DNA of 34,475 nt from Candidatus Aphodocola excrementigallinarum (GTDB lineage Bacteria; Bacillota_I; Bacilli_A; RF39; UBA660), in assembly GCA_018714855.1 (NCBI GenBank), contig DVMT01000061.1, forward strand, positions 1 through 34,475, read 5' to 3'. Of the stretch, positions 19,267-29,038 are shown one piece after another. Position 1 is the first letter of the stretch, and the number at the start of each line of letters is the position of its first letter. The translations under genes were made by a program, and so were the position numbers. Under the pieces are notes generated by a model, which was not told the origin of the DNA, did not search any database, and saw nothing but the letters and a program-made list of their open reading frames with translations.

Positions 19267-19727
19267 AATATTTTTATATCAAAACTACCGTTTGGAGAGT
19301 CTACCTGGACTTCGTCTCCTTCTTTTTTGCCCATAACGGCAAGTGCGATTGGAGATTCGTTAGAAATCTTATTTTCAAATGGATCAGCTTCATTAGTACC
19401 AACGATTGTATACTCTTCTTCCTCATCGTCTTCTAAGTATTTAATTGTTACAACAGAACCTACGCAAACCTTTCCATCACTATTATTTTCAATTATTGTA
19501 GCATGCTCTAAAGTATACTCAATTTCTTTTATTCTAGCTTCTAGTTTTCCTTGACGTTCACGAGCTGATGAGTATTCTGCGTTTTCTGATAAATCACCTA
19601 ATGCTCTTGCTTCTTTAATCGCGTTAATAACGTCTGGTCTTTCCACTTTCTTTAAGTGATCTAGTTCTTCTTCTAACTTTAAAAAACCCTCACTAGTTAA
19701 GTAAATTTCTTTTGTATTATTTTTCAT
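19254..19727 (-). CDS. greA: Transcription elongation factor GreA
   Basis: RPDVINAIKEARALGDLSENAEYSSARERQGKLEARI; start ATG 19727 (MKNNTKEIYLT) with AGAGGTGAT RBS. Confidence 0.96.
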   Translation of the reverse strand: MKNNTKEIYLTSEGFLKLEEELDHLKKVERPDVINAIKEARALGDLSENAEYSSARERQGKLEARIKEIEYTLEHATIIENNSDGKVCVGSVVTIKYLEDDEEEEYTIVGTNEADPFENKISNESPIALAVMGKKEGDEVQVDSPNGSFDIKILKVA

Positions 19728-19760
19728 AGCTATCACCTCTATAAATTAAACATGGCTACC

Positions 19761-19789
19761 ATGTTACTACATTTTTTTGGATTTGTCAA
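19761..19789 (-). promoter_or_regulatory. SigA-type promoter of greA
   Basis: TTGACA-N17-TAACAT on minus strand; -35 overlaps the upstream U32 gene stop codon. Confidence 0.75.
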
Positions 19790-21003
19790 TCTAAAAAGTT
19801 GACACGCATCAAATCATTTTTACTAACCCTTTTTAAACAATTAATTCTTATGATTTCTCTTGGATGCCTTGCAGCATCAAGTATGTTTCCGTCAATATCT
19901 TTTATTTCTTTTATAACAAAAGAATAATCATCTTTATCAGGGCCAAAAATAGTTACTTTATCACCTGGTTTAAAATAATTTCTTTGCTCTATTATAGCCT
20001 CTTTATTTACATCATCATAATCTAATACTATGCCTAAAAAATCTTGGTTAGAATCTTCTTGTCTTTTTCCAGAATAATACTGTTCATTTTCACCTGGTTT
20101 TTTATTAAAAAACTGTGCGGCAACATCACGGTTAGCACATCTATATAATATTTTCTTTGCTCTTATAATATACTCTTTATCGTCAATGTTGCTACTATAA
20201 ATGTCAATTAATTTACGATAAACCGATATGGTTGTTGCAACGTAGTATACCGAGCGCATTCTTCCTTCTAATTTAAATGATGAAACACCAATATCAATCA
20301 TGTCTTTTATGTAGTCTACTAACGATAAATCTTTAGGCGCGATGGAAAAATTTTGATCTTCTGATATTTTATTTTTATCTTCATCAAACAAATCAAAATT
20401 AAACCTGCAGACTTGACAACATCCTCCACGATTTGCATCTCTTAGTGTAAAGTAATTGGAAAGTACGCATCTACCTGATACGTTAGTGCACATTGCACCA
20501 TGGATAAAACACTCTACTTCCATACCAGTATCTTCTATTATGTTTTTAATGTCATCTTTTGATGCCTCACGTGCTAAAACTATTCTTGTAACACCTTTAC
20601 TTTTATAATATAAAGCAGCATCCTTATTTAAAACCGATGCTTGGGTACTTAAATGCATTTCTAAGTTTAATTTGTTTTCATTTACTATATCAATAATTAA
20701 AGGATCACTAAAAATTATTGCATCTACTTTTATATCAGCAAGTTTTTTTAAATACTCTTTAAGTCCATTTACATCCTCATTATGAAAAACTATGTTAACC
20801 GTAACGTAAAGCTTAGCCACATGTTCATGAGCGTATTTTACGCCTTCTTTCATTTCTTCAATTGTAAAGTTCTTTGCGTTTGCCCGTAAAGAATAATTTA
20901 CACCACCGATGTAAACTGCATCTGCACCATAATCTATTGCCCACTTTAGTTTTTCAAGACTTCCCGCTGGTGCTAAAAGTTCTACTTTCTTTTTATTTTT
21001 CAT
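19786..21003 (-). CDS. Peptidase U32 family protein, TrhP2/YrrO-like tRNA hydroxylation protein
   Basis: ELLAPAGSLEKLKWAIDYGADAVYIGG, CFIHGAMCTNVSGRCVLSNYFTLRDANRGGCCQVCRF; adjacent to yrrN- and yrrM-like genes as in Bacillus. Confidence 0.88.
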   Translation of the reverse strand: MKNKKKVELLAPAGSLEKLKWAIDYGADAVYIGGVNYSLRANAKNFTIEEMKEGVKYAHEHVAKLYVTVNIVFHNEDVNGLKEYLKKLADIKVDAIIFSDPLIIDIVNENKLNLEMHLSTQASVLNKDAALYYKSKGVTRIVLAREASKDDIKNIIEDTGMEVECFIHGAMCTNVSGRCVLSNYFTLRDANRGGCCQVCRFNFDLFDEDKNKISEDQNFSIAPKDLSLVDYIKDMIDIGVSSFKLEGRMRSVYYVATTISVYRKLIDIYSSNIDDKEYIIRAKKILYRCANRDVAAQFFNKKPGENEQYYSGKRQEDSNQDFLGIVLDYDDVNKEAIIEQRNYFKPGDKVTIFGPDKDDYSFVIKEIKDIDGNILDAARHPREIIRINCLKRVSKNDLMRVNFLD

Positions 21004-21823
21004 CTTTCTTCACCTTGTATATTGTTTTTTTGTTAATAAAACCAGCGTTAGAATCATATAACTTATCTATTTCATCACTTTTACTAACATCTTTAGTTAA
21101 AAACGCGTCTAAAACCGGTTTTATGTCATCGATTAGATATCCATCTATTATAAAATAATCCACGTTTAAACTTGGAGTATATTTTAATAAATTAATTGGA
21201 TTAGCGCCAAGAATATGACAGCCGAAATCATCTTCTACAACATGATAATATAAATTATTTTTACCTTCATTTATCATGTAATACTTACTATTAGTTTTAT
21301 TTAACTTAAAGTGCTTAAAATAATTAGAAACTAAGTGTCTATTAGAAGTTGATAAATGAGGATATCCAAAAACCTCTTTAAATAATATTGCCTTAGTATT
21401 TTTTCTTATTTCATTTATTTCGTCTAATGTAATATCATTAGTTAAAATAATGCCTTTACATCCATTATTATAATAATGATTAATTGTGTAATAACTGTTA
21501 TTTAAATGCATTTGATCAAGTATTAAATCAGTTTTTAAATTATATGTTAAAGCTGCTATATCACCTATAATAATCCCAGATAAACCTAAGTCGTCAACTT
21601 CTTTTAAAGCTTTTTTATATTCTTCTATCTCATCATTAAATATAATTCTGTTAAAAGATACAAATATCTTTTTATCTTTTAATTTTTCTTTTATTTTTTT
21701 TATTTCACTTATATTATAAGTTTTTCCAAAAAGATAAGAAAACTTATCTATACCCAAAACATACCCAGCACATGGGTATGTTAAATCTTTATCTTTGTTT
21801 ACCTTTATAAAAATCTCTTTCAT
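20993..21823 (-). CDS. U32-like protein, TrhP1/YrrN-like
   Basis: Position between TrmR-like and U32 genes with 4-11 nt overlaps; LILDQMHLNNSYYTINHYYNNGCKGIILTNDITLDEI resembles the N-terminal U32 half. Confidence 0.75.
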   Translation of the reverse strand: MKEIFIKVNKDKDLTYPCAGYVLGIDKFSYLFGKTYNISEIKKIKEKLKDKKIFVSFNRIIFNDEIEEYKKALKEVDDLGLSGIIIGDIAALTYNLKTDLILDQMHLNNSYYTINHYYNNGCKGIILTNDITLDEINEIRKNTKAILFKEVFGYPHLSTSNRHLVSNYFKHFKLNKTNSKYYMINEGKNNLYYHVVEDDFGCHILGANPINLLKYTPSLNVDYFIIDGYLIDDIKPVLDAFLTKDVSKSDEIDKLYDSNAGFINKKTIYKVKKDEK

Positions 21824-22416
21824 TTTTTACGCCTTCTTCTTGATATAGCTATACCGTCACCAACTTCAAAAAACCTAGTTTTAAAATCTTTATTACTTTT
21901 TAAAAAATCTATATATTTTTCGATTTTAGTAATTAATTGTCTTAAGTTTTTTGATAACTTAGTTTTATCAGAGTATGTAAGACCATGGAAATTTATATTA
22001 TCAGTTATAATAAAACCTTTTGGTTTCAAGTTCTTAGAAAACTTATTAAAAAACTTGATATACTGACTTTTAGCAGCATCAATAAAAATTAAATCATATT
22101 CTTCGTCGGTATTAAAATCAAAAGCATCAGCAAAAATAAGTGTTATTCTAGAATCTAACTTTAATTTTTTTATGTTTTTTACTGCTTCTATATATCTATC
22201 TTTATCCCTTTCAATCGTTGTAACAGTTACATCATCATCTACTAAAGCCATTTTAATAGCGGAGTATCCTATTGCACTTCCTATTTCCAAAATATTTTTA
22301 ACCTTATTTAACTTAACAAACTCAGTTAAGAATTCTATTCCTTCTTTCTCCATTATAGGGATTCCTTTTTGATCTGCATATTTTTCTATTTTTCTTATTA
22401 AAAATTCTTGATCCAT
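21820..22416 (-). CDS. trmR: O-methyltransferase, TrmR/YrrM-like (tRNA 5-hydroxyuridine methyltransferase)
   Basis: NILEIGSAIGYSAIKMA, YDLIFIDAAKSQYIKFF (SAM-dependent O-methyltransferase); neighbour context. Confidence 0.85.
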   Translation of the reverse strand: MDQEFLIRKIEKYADQKGIPIMEKEGIEFLTEFVKLNKVKNILEIGSAIGYSAIKMALVDDDVTVTTIERDKDRYIEAVKNIKKLKLDSRITLIFADAFDFNTDEEYDLIFIDAAKSQYIKFFNKFSKNLKPKGFIITDNINFHGLTYSDKTKLSKNLRQLITKIEKYIDFLKSNKDFKTRFFEVGDGIAISRRRRKK

Positions 22417-22462
22417 AGTTACCACCATCCAATTAACTAATTAAATCTAGATATAATTATAT

Positions 22463-22500
22463 AAAAAAAAGTGATAAAAATCAATTTAATATCACCTTTT
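22463..22500 (-). terminator. Intrinsic terminator after DUF1292 gene
   Basis: AAAAGGTGATA...TATCACTTTTTTTT. Confidence 0.75.
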
Positions 22501-22509
22501 ATTAATTAA

Positions 22510-22800
22510 TTAATTATTTTCTTCATTTGAAGTTAGTGATGAAAGTATTCCTTCTATCATCTTCCATTCTTCATCAGTTTCAATCGGAAGAAGAACTGGA
22601 TTCTCTTCTTTAGGATTAAAGATTGATGCATATACTTTTGTATTTCCTTCGTCATCAGTGGTGTTATCTGTGTATGCAATATAGTTTTTCTTGGTCTTTT
22701 CATCTTCATAAGTAAATAAAATCTCACATTTTACTTCTTCTCCATTATCGTTTACGATTGTAAAAGTATTGTCTTGTTTTACTTCGTTTTTATTATCCAT
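22510..22800 (-). CDS. DUF1292 family protein (YrzB-like)
   Basis: TFTIVNDNGEEVKCEILFTYEDEKTKKNYIAYTDN; downstream of ruvX. Confidence 0.88.
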   Translation of the reverse strand: MDNKNEVKQDNTFTIVNDNGEEVKCEILFTYEDEKTKKNYIAYTDNTTDDEGNTKVYASIFNPKEENPVLLPIETDEEWKMIEGILSSLTSNEENN

Positions 22801-23224
22801 TTTTCATTCCCTTTCTTATATCTAAATAATTTTGCAAAATTATTGTTGCCGCTAGTTCATCCACCTTGGACTTTCTTTTTTTTCTTGAAACGTCAGCTTG
22901 TAACAAAACGTTGTTTGCGCTAACCGAAGATAATCGTTCGTCTTGTTCTACAATCGGTATATTAAACTTATCATTTAAAATACTTGAGAAGTCTCTTGTT
23001 CTTTGAACAGCATGTCCAAGTGTATTATTCATGTTTTTAGGTAATCCAATAACAATAAGCTTAGCGTCATACTCATCAATTATCTTTTTTAAATCAGTTA
23101 AACACTCAACTGGTTTGTTTTCGGTAAACCGAAGCGTAGTAAGCCCACTTGCAATTGTCTCAGTTGCATCACTTATTGCAACACCAAGCGTTTTGGTGCC
23201 TAAGTCAAGTCCTACTATTCGCAT
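22793..23224 (-). CDS. ruvX: Holliday junction resolvase-like protein RuvX (YqgF)
   Basis: MRIVGLDLGTKTLGVAISD, VIGLPKNMNNTLG, ERLSSVSA, DELAATIILQNYL. Confidence 0.93.
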   Translation of the reverse strand: MRIVGLDLGTKTLGVAISDATETIASGLTTLRFTENKPVECLTDLKKIIDEYDAKLIVIGLPKNMNNTLGHAVQRTRDFSSILNDKFNIPIVEQDERLSSVSANNVLLQADVSRKKRKSKVDELAATIILQNYLDIRKGMKNG

Positions 23225-23466
23225 TAATTTAAGTATTCCTTTATTAATATCTCAAGAATTTTACTTCTGTCTATCTTAAGAATTTTATTTCTAGCTTCCT
23301 TATGGTTAGAAATATATCCAGGGTCACCACTCATTAAGTATCCAACAAGTTGATTAACCGGATTATATCCCCTTTCTTTTAAAGCCTCACATACTTCTTT
23401 AATTGTTTCTTTAACTAATGCTTCATTAATGTTTTCAATGTTAAACAAATAAGTTGTAGATGACAT
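23224..23466 (-). CDS. IreB family regulatory phosphoprotein
   Basis: VKETIKEVCEALKERGYNPVNQLVGYLMSGDPGYISNHKEARNKI. Confidence 0.92.
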   Translation of the reverse strand: MSSTTYLFNIENINEALVKETIKEVCEALKERGYNPVNQLVGYLMSGDPGYISNHKEARNKILKIDRSKILEILIKEYLN

Positions 23467-23575
23467 ATTATCAACTCCTATCTTTTACAAGATACTTATA
23501 TTTTACCATTAATCAAAATAAATAGCAATATAACAATGAATTTATAAAAGTTTATCAATTAATGATTTTTATTTA

Positions 23576-24460
23576 TTATTTATTAAGCTTATTTATATCA
23601 TTGATGGATAAACCAGTAGATGATGAAATGATTTTTATATCAACGCCTTCTTTAAGTAAATTTTTAGCTATTTCTTTTTTACCTTCTTTAATTCCTTCTT
23701 TTAACCCATCTGCCTTTCCTTTGTTCCAACTTTTTTTTATCGCACTTTCCATCTGTGAGTTCCTTATTTTTCTTTGATGCTCTTCTTCATCATACCATCC
23801 TTGAAGTCTCTCATCATTACTTATCTCTACTATCTTTTCTCCTACTTTTCTTAATTCCATGTTATCTTGTATTAATTTTTCTAGTTCTTCGTTTTTTTCT
23901 GCCATCATTATCACCAACTCTCTTACCAATTCATCTTTGCTACCTTCATTATAATACTTTTCTTTTGCGTTTGGCAAGATTACATGATAACTTTCCGTGT
24001 TTACACCTTCTTTTAGTCCGTTTTCATCTCTCATCTCAAACTTTATTACCACCCTTTTATCTGGACTATAATAATTAAAATTATCAAAGTTTATTTGTAT
24101 TATTTTAGGTACATCACTATAACTTTCTCCTTCATAAATTATGCTTTCTCTTATCTTTGATATATACTCATTATTCCTATCCATTAATCCTTCATAATAC
24201 TCTTTATTCATCTCTAAGTTTATTACACAATCTTTTATTTCTACTACCATATCAGTTATCTTTTTCTTTTCACTTACACCAGTTACTTGTTGTTCATTAT
24301 TCTTAAACACTAAGTTATTTATTAAATCTTCCCTTTTTATTCCAGTTATGTTACTTATTAAATTAGTTAAGTAACCCCTTGTTTCTTTACTTGTTAGTAC
24401 CCCTTTAAACACTTTATCATAAATCATTGGAACTATTTTATAACCTTCTTTTAACAACAT
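23576..24460 (-). CDS. Rpn family recombination-promoting nuclease / PD-(D/E)XK transposase-like protein
   Basis: YDKVFKGVLTSKETRGYLTNLISNITG, ITDMVVEIKDCVINLEMN (PD-(D/E)XK core) and C-terminal GKADGLKEGIKEGKKEIAKNLL. Promoter TTGCAA-N17-TAGTAT upstream. Confidence 0.82.
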   Translation of the reverse strand: MLLKEGYKIVPMIYDKVFKGVLTSKETRGYLTNLISNITGIKREDLINNLVFKNNEQQVTGVSEKKKITDMVVEIKDCVINLEMNKEYYEGLMDRNNEYISKIRESIIYEGESYSDVPKIIQINFDNFNYYSPDKRVVIKFEMRDENGLKEGVNTESYHVILPNAKEKYYNEGSKDELVRELVIMMAEKNEELEKLIQDNMELRKVGEKIVEISNDERLQGWYDEEEHQRKIRNSQMESAIKKSWNKGKADGLKEGIKEGKKEIAKNLLKEGVDIKIISSSTGLSINDINKLNK

Positions 24461-24481
24461 TTTTTTGCCTCCTTCAAACGC

Positions 24482-24510
24482 ATACTATCACATATCAAAA
24501 TCCTTTGCAA
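24482..24510 (-). promoter_or_regulatory. SigA-type promoter of Rpn-family gene
   Basis: TTGCAA-N17-TAGTAT on minus strand. Confidence 0.55.
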
Positions 24511-24546
24511 ACCTTAAAAATACCTATTTTTGCATGATTTTTCATA

Positions 24547-24588
24547 CAAAAAAACGATTTTCTTCTTAAAGAAAAATCGTTTTTTTTG
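24547..24588 (-). terminator. Intrinsic terminator downstream of mltG
   Basis: AAAAAACGATTTTTC-TTTAAG-AAGAAAATCGTTTTTTT. Confidence 0.8.
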
Positions 24589-24644
24589 AATCACTTTTTT
24601 TACCAAAATATTCCATACTCACAAATTTCATTTTTTTATTTTTT

Positions 24645-25772
24645 TTACCACTCTATCCAGTTTCCTGCTTCTTTTAATTCATTTACTAATTTTTGATGCT
24701 CTTCATAAGTCCTTGTAAAATGTGTTTTACCTGATTTATCTGCTACAAAATAATAATAATCACTATCAGTCGGAGATAAAACAGCAGAAAGTGAGGTTTC
24801 TGAAAAGTTTGAAATTGGGCCTACTGGTAATTTCCCATTCATACCAGGACCCCTTGTGTTATATGGATTATAAGTGTTTATTTCACTAGACGTCAAATCA
24901 CGTTCTCCTAAATCGACCCTAGCAGCATAATAAGTCGTAACATCGCTTCCAAGTGACATGCCGGCATTTAATCTGTTATAAAAAACTCCAGCGATCATTT
25001 TTCTATCATCATCATAAATACCTTCTTGTTCTACCAGCGATGCAAGCGTTACAATTTCATGAACACTATAACTACTACTATCTATCTTTGATTTATACTT
25101 ACTTAAAACCTCATCTTCTTGATCTAACATTGTTTCAATTATTTCTTTTGCAGTTACGTTCTTATTAAAATTATAAGTTTCTGGAAATAAATAACCTTCT
25201 AATGGATAATAAATATCATCGTTTTTAATATCATCAGTTAAAAACCAATACTTATTAATTAATTCATTTATGTAATTATCATCTTCCATAACCGATAAAA
25301 AATCTCCTTCAGATACATTTGTGTGTTTAGAAACCTCATTAGCAATTTGTCTTATGTTTTTACCTTCTTTAAAAGTAATTGAAGTGCCTTCTTCTTTATA
25401 ATAATCACCAGTAAGAAGTGATACTATGTCTTTTAATGGATAACTTTTATCAAGTTTATAAACTCCTGCTTTATAACTATTTACATTATTTAATTTAACA
25501 TATACCTTATAAGCAAACTCACTTCTAATAATGCCTTCTTGTTTTAACTTATCTCCAACCTGGTATACCGTTTGGCCTTCTTCTATAGTGAATTCTATAA
25601 CCTCACTTTTTGACTGTGGTGCACTAAATAGAAAACTTAATGCAATTATACCAACGATTAATAAAATGAATAAAACAAGTATTACTCTTAAAAGTATTCT
25701 AACCCATTTTTTTAATCTTCGTTTTTTCTTTTTAGGTTTTTCTTCAAAATCTAAAACTTCTTCTTTTGCCAT
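24645..25772 (-). CDS. mltG: Endolytic transglycosylase MltG (YceG-like)
   Basis: N-terminal TM, IIRSEFAYKVYVKLN, PLEGYLFPETYNF, LASLVEQEGIYDDDRKMIAGVFYNRLNAGMSLGSDVTTYYA. Confidence 0.95.
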   Translation of the reverse strand: MAKEEVLDFEEKPKKKKRRLKKWVRILLRVILVLFILLIVGIIALSFLFSAPQSKSEVIEFTIEEGQTVYQVGDKLKQEGIIRSEFAYKVYVKLNNVNSYKAGVYKLDKSYPLKDIVSLLTGDYYKEEGTSITFKEGKNIRQIANEVSKHTNVSEGDFLSVMEDDNYINELINKYWFLTDDIKNDDIYYPLEGYLFPETYNFNKNVTAKEIIETMLDQEDEVLSKYKSKIDSSSYSVHEIVTLASLVEQEGIYDDDRKMIAGVFYNRLNAGMSLGSDVTTYYAARVDLGERDLTSSEINTYNPYNTRGPGMNGKLPVGPISNFSETSLSAVLSPTDSDYYYFVADKSGKTHFTRTYEEHQKLVNELKEAGNWIEW

Positions 25773-25784
25773 TTTAGTACCTCT

Positions 25785-28469
25785 TTATTCTTTTTCTATT
25801 TTGCTTTTTACATACGTTAAAATCATGTCTAATTTATCAATAATAGTTCCACCGCCTTGCGCAAATACTTTACTACCACCACCGTTACCACCGGCAATTT
25901 TACTCGCGTCTTTAACTAAAAGGCCAGCATCTACTTTGTCTTTTAAATCATCATTTACTTTACATACAAAGTTTAATGATGAGTCCGTTTTATTAACCAA
26001 AAATACCACACCATTAGTTAATCTTGGTGAAATAGCACCTGCTAATGATTTTAAAATATTAATGCTTTTATTTTCAAATACCTTAATTAAAACATCCCCG
26101 TAAATACCTTTTTTCTTTTCGTCTAAATAAGTATTTACGTTTGAAACTTCTTTTGCAATTAACTTTTCTTCATAATCTTTTTCAAGTAATGCAATTTTCT
26201 TTCTTAATGTTTCAACTTCTAATTTATTTTCTAAAACATCTTTATAACATTTTGGTCTTTCGTTTGAAATGTTTACGTCAAATAAAAGATCAATTCCGTT
26301 ATCGTCCGCTTCTTTTATTATTTTTTTAGCTTTTTTAAGTAATAAAATCATCTCATCATTATATGGCTTTATCATTTCAAATAACTCTATTTCTAAGTTA
26401 GTGTCACATACTGCTTCTATTCTGTATACGTTAAGTCCTTTAGACTCGATAGATTTAATTGCAAAACTTCTTATGTTACCAGTGTTTGTAACGTGTGTGC
26501 CGCCGCATAGTTCGATTGATGGCCCGAATTTTACTACTCTAACAACGTCACCATATTTCTCACCAAAAAGTGCTGTTGCACCCATTTTTATGGCATCTTC
26601 TTTTTTCATTTCTTTTATTTCGCAAGGATAGCATGCCTTAATCATTTCGTTTACCTTTTCTTCTGTTTTTATAACCTCATCATCAGTTATATCACCTTTA
26701 TAGTTAAAATCAAACCTTAAAGTATATCCATCCAAATAGCTTCCTGCTTGTTCCACCTCATCACCTAAAACATCTTTTAATGCTCTTTGTAAAAGGTGCG
26801 TTGCAGAGTGATCTTGGCATATTGCAAAACGTCTTTCTTTATCAACACTTAAATGAACGGTATCACCTACGTTTATATCCCCTTCAATTAACCTTACGAA
26901 ATGCATGGCTTGTCCATTAGGGGCTTTTTCGGTTTTTAAAACCTCGGCATTTAAATTATCACCGGTAATATATCCTATATCTCCTGTTTGACCACCCATA
27001 GTAGCATAAAAAGGTGTTTTATCAGTAATAACAATTCCTTCTGAGTAAATGTCAGCGCTATTTCCCATGTTATCACCAACGAATATTACCTTACCATCAC
27101 ACTCTAAAGTATCATAACCAACGAATAAACTTTTTTCGTTTAAGTTTACAACATCACCTTGTACGTTCATACCAGATGCGTTTTTATTAGCTTCTTTTGC
27201 ACGTGTTTTTTGCTCTTGCATGCATTTATCGAACTCATCTTTATTAATCTTTATACCATGTTCATTTAGTATTTCAGCGGTTAATTCATAAGGGAAACCA
27301 TAAGTATCATATAATTTAAATACGTCAGATCCAGTTATCTTACTTCCGTTTTTAATAAACTCAGATAACCTTTTTTCTCCAGATGCTAAAGTTTTTAAAA
27401 ATGATTCTTCTTCCGCTTTTATCGCATCATCTACCATCTTTTTATTATCAGCTAAATAAGGATAAGCATCCTTCATGATTTCAATTACGCTATCTGTTAA
27501 TTTATACATAAAAGGTTCATATATGCCTAAAGTTCTTCCAAAACGTGATGCACGTCTTAAAATACGTCTTAAAACGTATCCTCTTCCCTCGTTAGAAAAT
27601 GATGCTCCATCAGAAAGTGCGAAGGTTAGTGTTTTTATGTGATCCGCAATTGCTCTAAAAGCTCTTTGGTCGGTGTATTTCTTTCCTGATAGTTCTTCCA
27701 ACTTCTTTATAATAGGACTAAAAAGATCCGTATCATAATTAGTTTTACCATTTTGAAGTACACAAACTAATCTTTCAAGTCCCATACCAGTATCTATGTT
27801 TTTATGAGGAAGTTCTGGAAAGTCTTTTCTTTCTTTTCCATCAATATGATTATACTGAGAAAAAACGTTATTCCATATTTCTATATATCTATCATTATCT
27901 ATGTCTTTTTCAATTAACTCAGGTCCTCTTTTATCATATTCTTCTCCTCTATCATAAAAAATTTCAGAATCTGGACCACAAGGACCTGGACCTATGTCCC
28001 AAAAGTTCTCATCACTTTTAATAATGTGTGATGGAATAACACCAAGTTCCAACCATCTTTTATACGCTGCATCATCATCTGTATAAACGGTAACATATAA
28101 CCTTTCTTTATCAATACCGTACCAATTAGGACTAGTAAGAAGTTCCCAAGCATATCCTAAAGCTTCATCTCTAAAATAATCTCCAATTGAAAAATTACCT
28201 AACATCTCAAAGAAAGTATGATGATAAGTATCTCCTACGTTTTCAATATCATTAGTACGAATGCACTTTTGTGAGTTAGCGAGTCTTCTTTTAGGAGGAA
28301 CTTCTCTTCCGTCAAAATATTTTTTTAGTGGAGCAACACCAGCATTTATCCATAAGATAGAAGGATCATCTTTTGGAATTAATGAAGCTGATGGAACGAT
28401 TAAATGTCCCTTACTTTCAAAATAATCTAAAAACATTTGTCTAATTTCACTACTTGTTAAATTTTTCAT
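25785..28469 (-). CDS. alaS: Alanyl-tRNA synthetase
   Basis: SSEIRQMFLDYFESKGHLIVPSASLIP, DHSATHLLQRAL, ELCGGTHVTNTG, GGNGGGSKVFAQGGG. Confidence 0.97.
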   Translation of the reverse strand: MKNLTSSEIRQMFLDYFESKGHLIVPSASLIPKDDPSILWINAGVAPLKKYFDGREVPPKRRLANSQKCIRTNDIENVGDTYHHTFFEMLGNFSIGDYFRDEALGYAWELLTSPNWYGIDKERLYVTVYTDDDAAYKRWLELGVIPSHIIKSDENFWDIGPGPCGPDSEIFYDRGEEYDKRGPELIEKDIDNDRYIEIWNNVFSQYNHIDGKERKDFPELPHKNIDTGMGLERLVCVLQNGKTNYDTDLFSPIIKKLEELSGKKYTDQRAFRAIADHIKTLTFALSDGASFSNEGRGYVLRRILRRASRFGRTLGIYEPFMYKLTDSVIEIMKDAYPYLADNKKMVDDAIKAEEESFLKTLASGEKRLSEFIKNGSKITGSDVFKLYDTYGFPYELTAEILNEHGIKINKDEFDKCMQEQKTRAKEANKNASGMNVQGDVVNLNEKSLFVGYDTLECDGKVIFVGDNMGNSADIYSEGIVITDKTPFYATMGGQTGDIGYITGDNLNAEVLKTEKAPNGQAMHFVRLIEGDINVGDTVHLSVDKERRFAICQDHSATHLLQRALKDVLGDEVEQAGSYLDGYTLRFDFNYKGDITDDEVIKTEEKVNEMIKACYPCEIKEMKKEDAIKMGATALFGEKYGDVVRVVKFGPSIELCGGTHVTNTGNIRSFAIKSIESKGLNVYRIEAVCDTNLEIELFEMIKPYNDEMILLLKKAKKIIKEADDNGIDLLFDVNISNERPKCYKDVLENKLEVETLRKKIALLEKDYEEKLIAKEVSNVNTYLDEKKKGIYGDVLIKVFENKSINILKSLAGAISPRLTNGVVFLVNKTDSSLNFVCKVNDDLKDKVDAGLLVKDASKIAGGNGGGSKVFAQGGGTIIDKLDMILTYVKSKIEKE

Positions 28470-29024
28470 TTATAACACCTCGTTTACCATTTTTATTATT
28501 TTTTCATTTAGCTCTTCTATTGTACCATCATTTACTATTTCATAATCATAATCATGATAATCATCAAGGGCTGTTTCAGTTAAATGTTTTTTTTCTTTAG
28601 CATTTAAATTGTTGTTAAAACCGGGTCTTGTAACATTTACTCTAACTACGTTTTTAAAACTGTTATAAATAGAGTTTATTTCTTCTGGAAGTCTTGCATC
28701 ACTTATTGTTATAACATCACAATAATAAGAATAAACCATTATATCTCCAATTATTCTTTTTATGAAAAACATGTTGTCAATGTTTTTTCTTATGATATCA
28801 GTCCCTAATTGTTGTAATAAACTTCTAGGTTTGGTATCCTCTTCTCCATTCCAACCAGATATTACTTTTGCATACATCTTAATATAAGATGAAAACTGTA
28901 AATTAACTGGCGTTAGTTCTTTTAATTTAACGTAATTATCGATAAGTTCACAAGTTGTATCTTTCCCTGCGTTTGCTTTTCCAGATACAATAAAAATTAC
29001 TGGGTTTTTCTTTTTTAACTCCAT
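28470..29024 (-). CDS. P-loop deoxynucleoside monophosphate kinase-like protein
   Basis: IFIVSGKANAGKDTTCELI (Walker A), LLQQLGTDIIRKNID, VITISDARLPEEI; resembles phage-type dNMP kinases. Confidence 0.65.
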   Translation of the reverse strand: MELKKKNPVIFIVSGKANAGKDTTCELIDNYVKLKELTPVNLQFSSYIKMYAKVISGWNGEEDTKPRSLLQQLGTDIIRKNIDNMFFIKRIIGDIMVYSYYCDVITISDARLPEEINSIYNSFKNVVRVNVTRPGFNNNLNAKEKKHLTETALDDYHDYDYEIVNDGTIEELNEKIIKMVNEVL

Positions 29025-29038
29025 AATATCCTCCTATT

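Noticed and set aside
22501-22516. TTAA tandem repeat after the DUF1292 gene as a transposon target
   Set aside because: Only four 4-bp units in an AT-rich intergenic region and no mobile element nearby; chance or stacked stop codons are enough.
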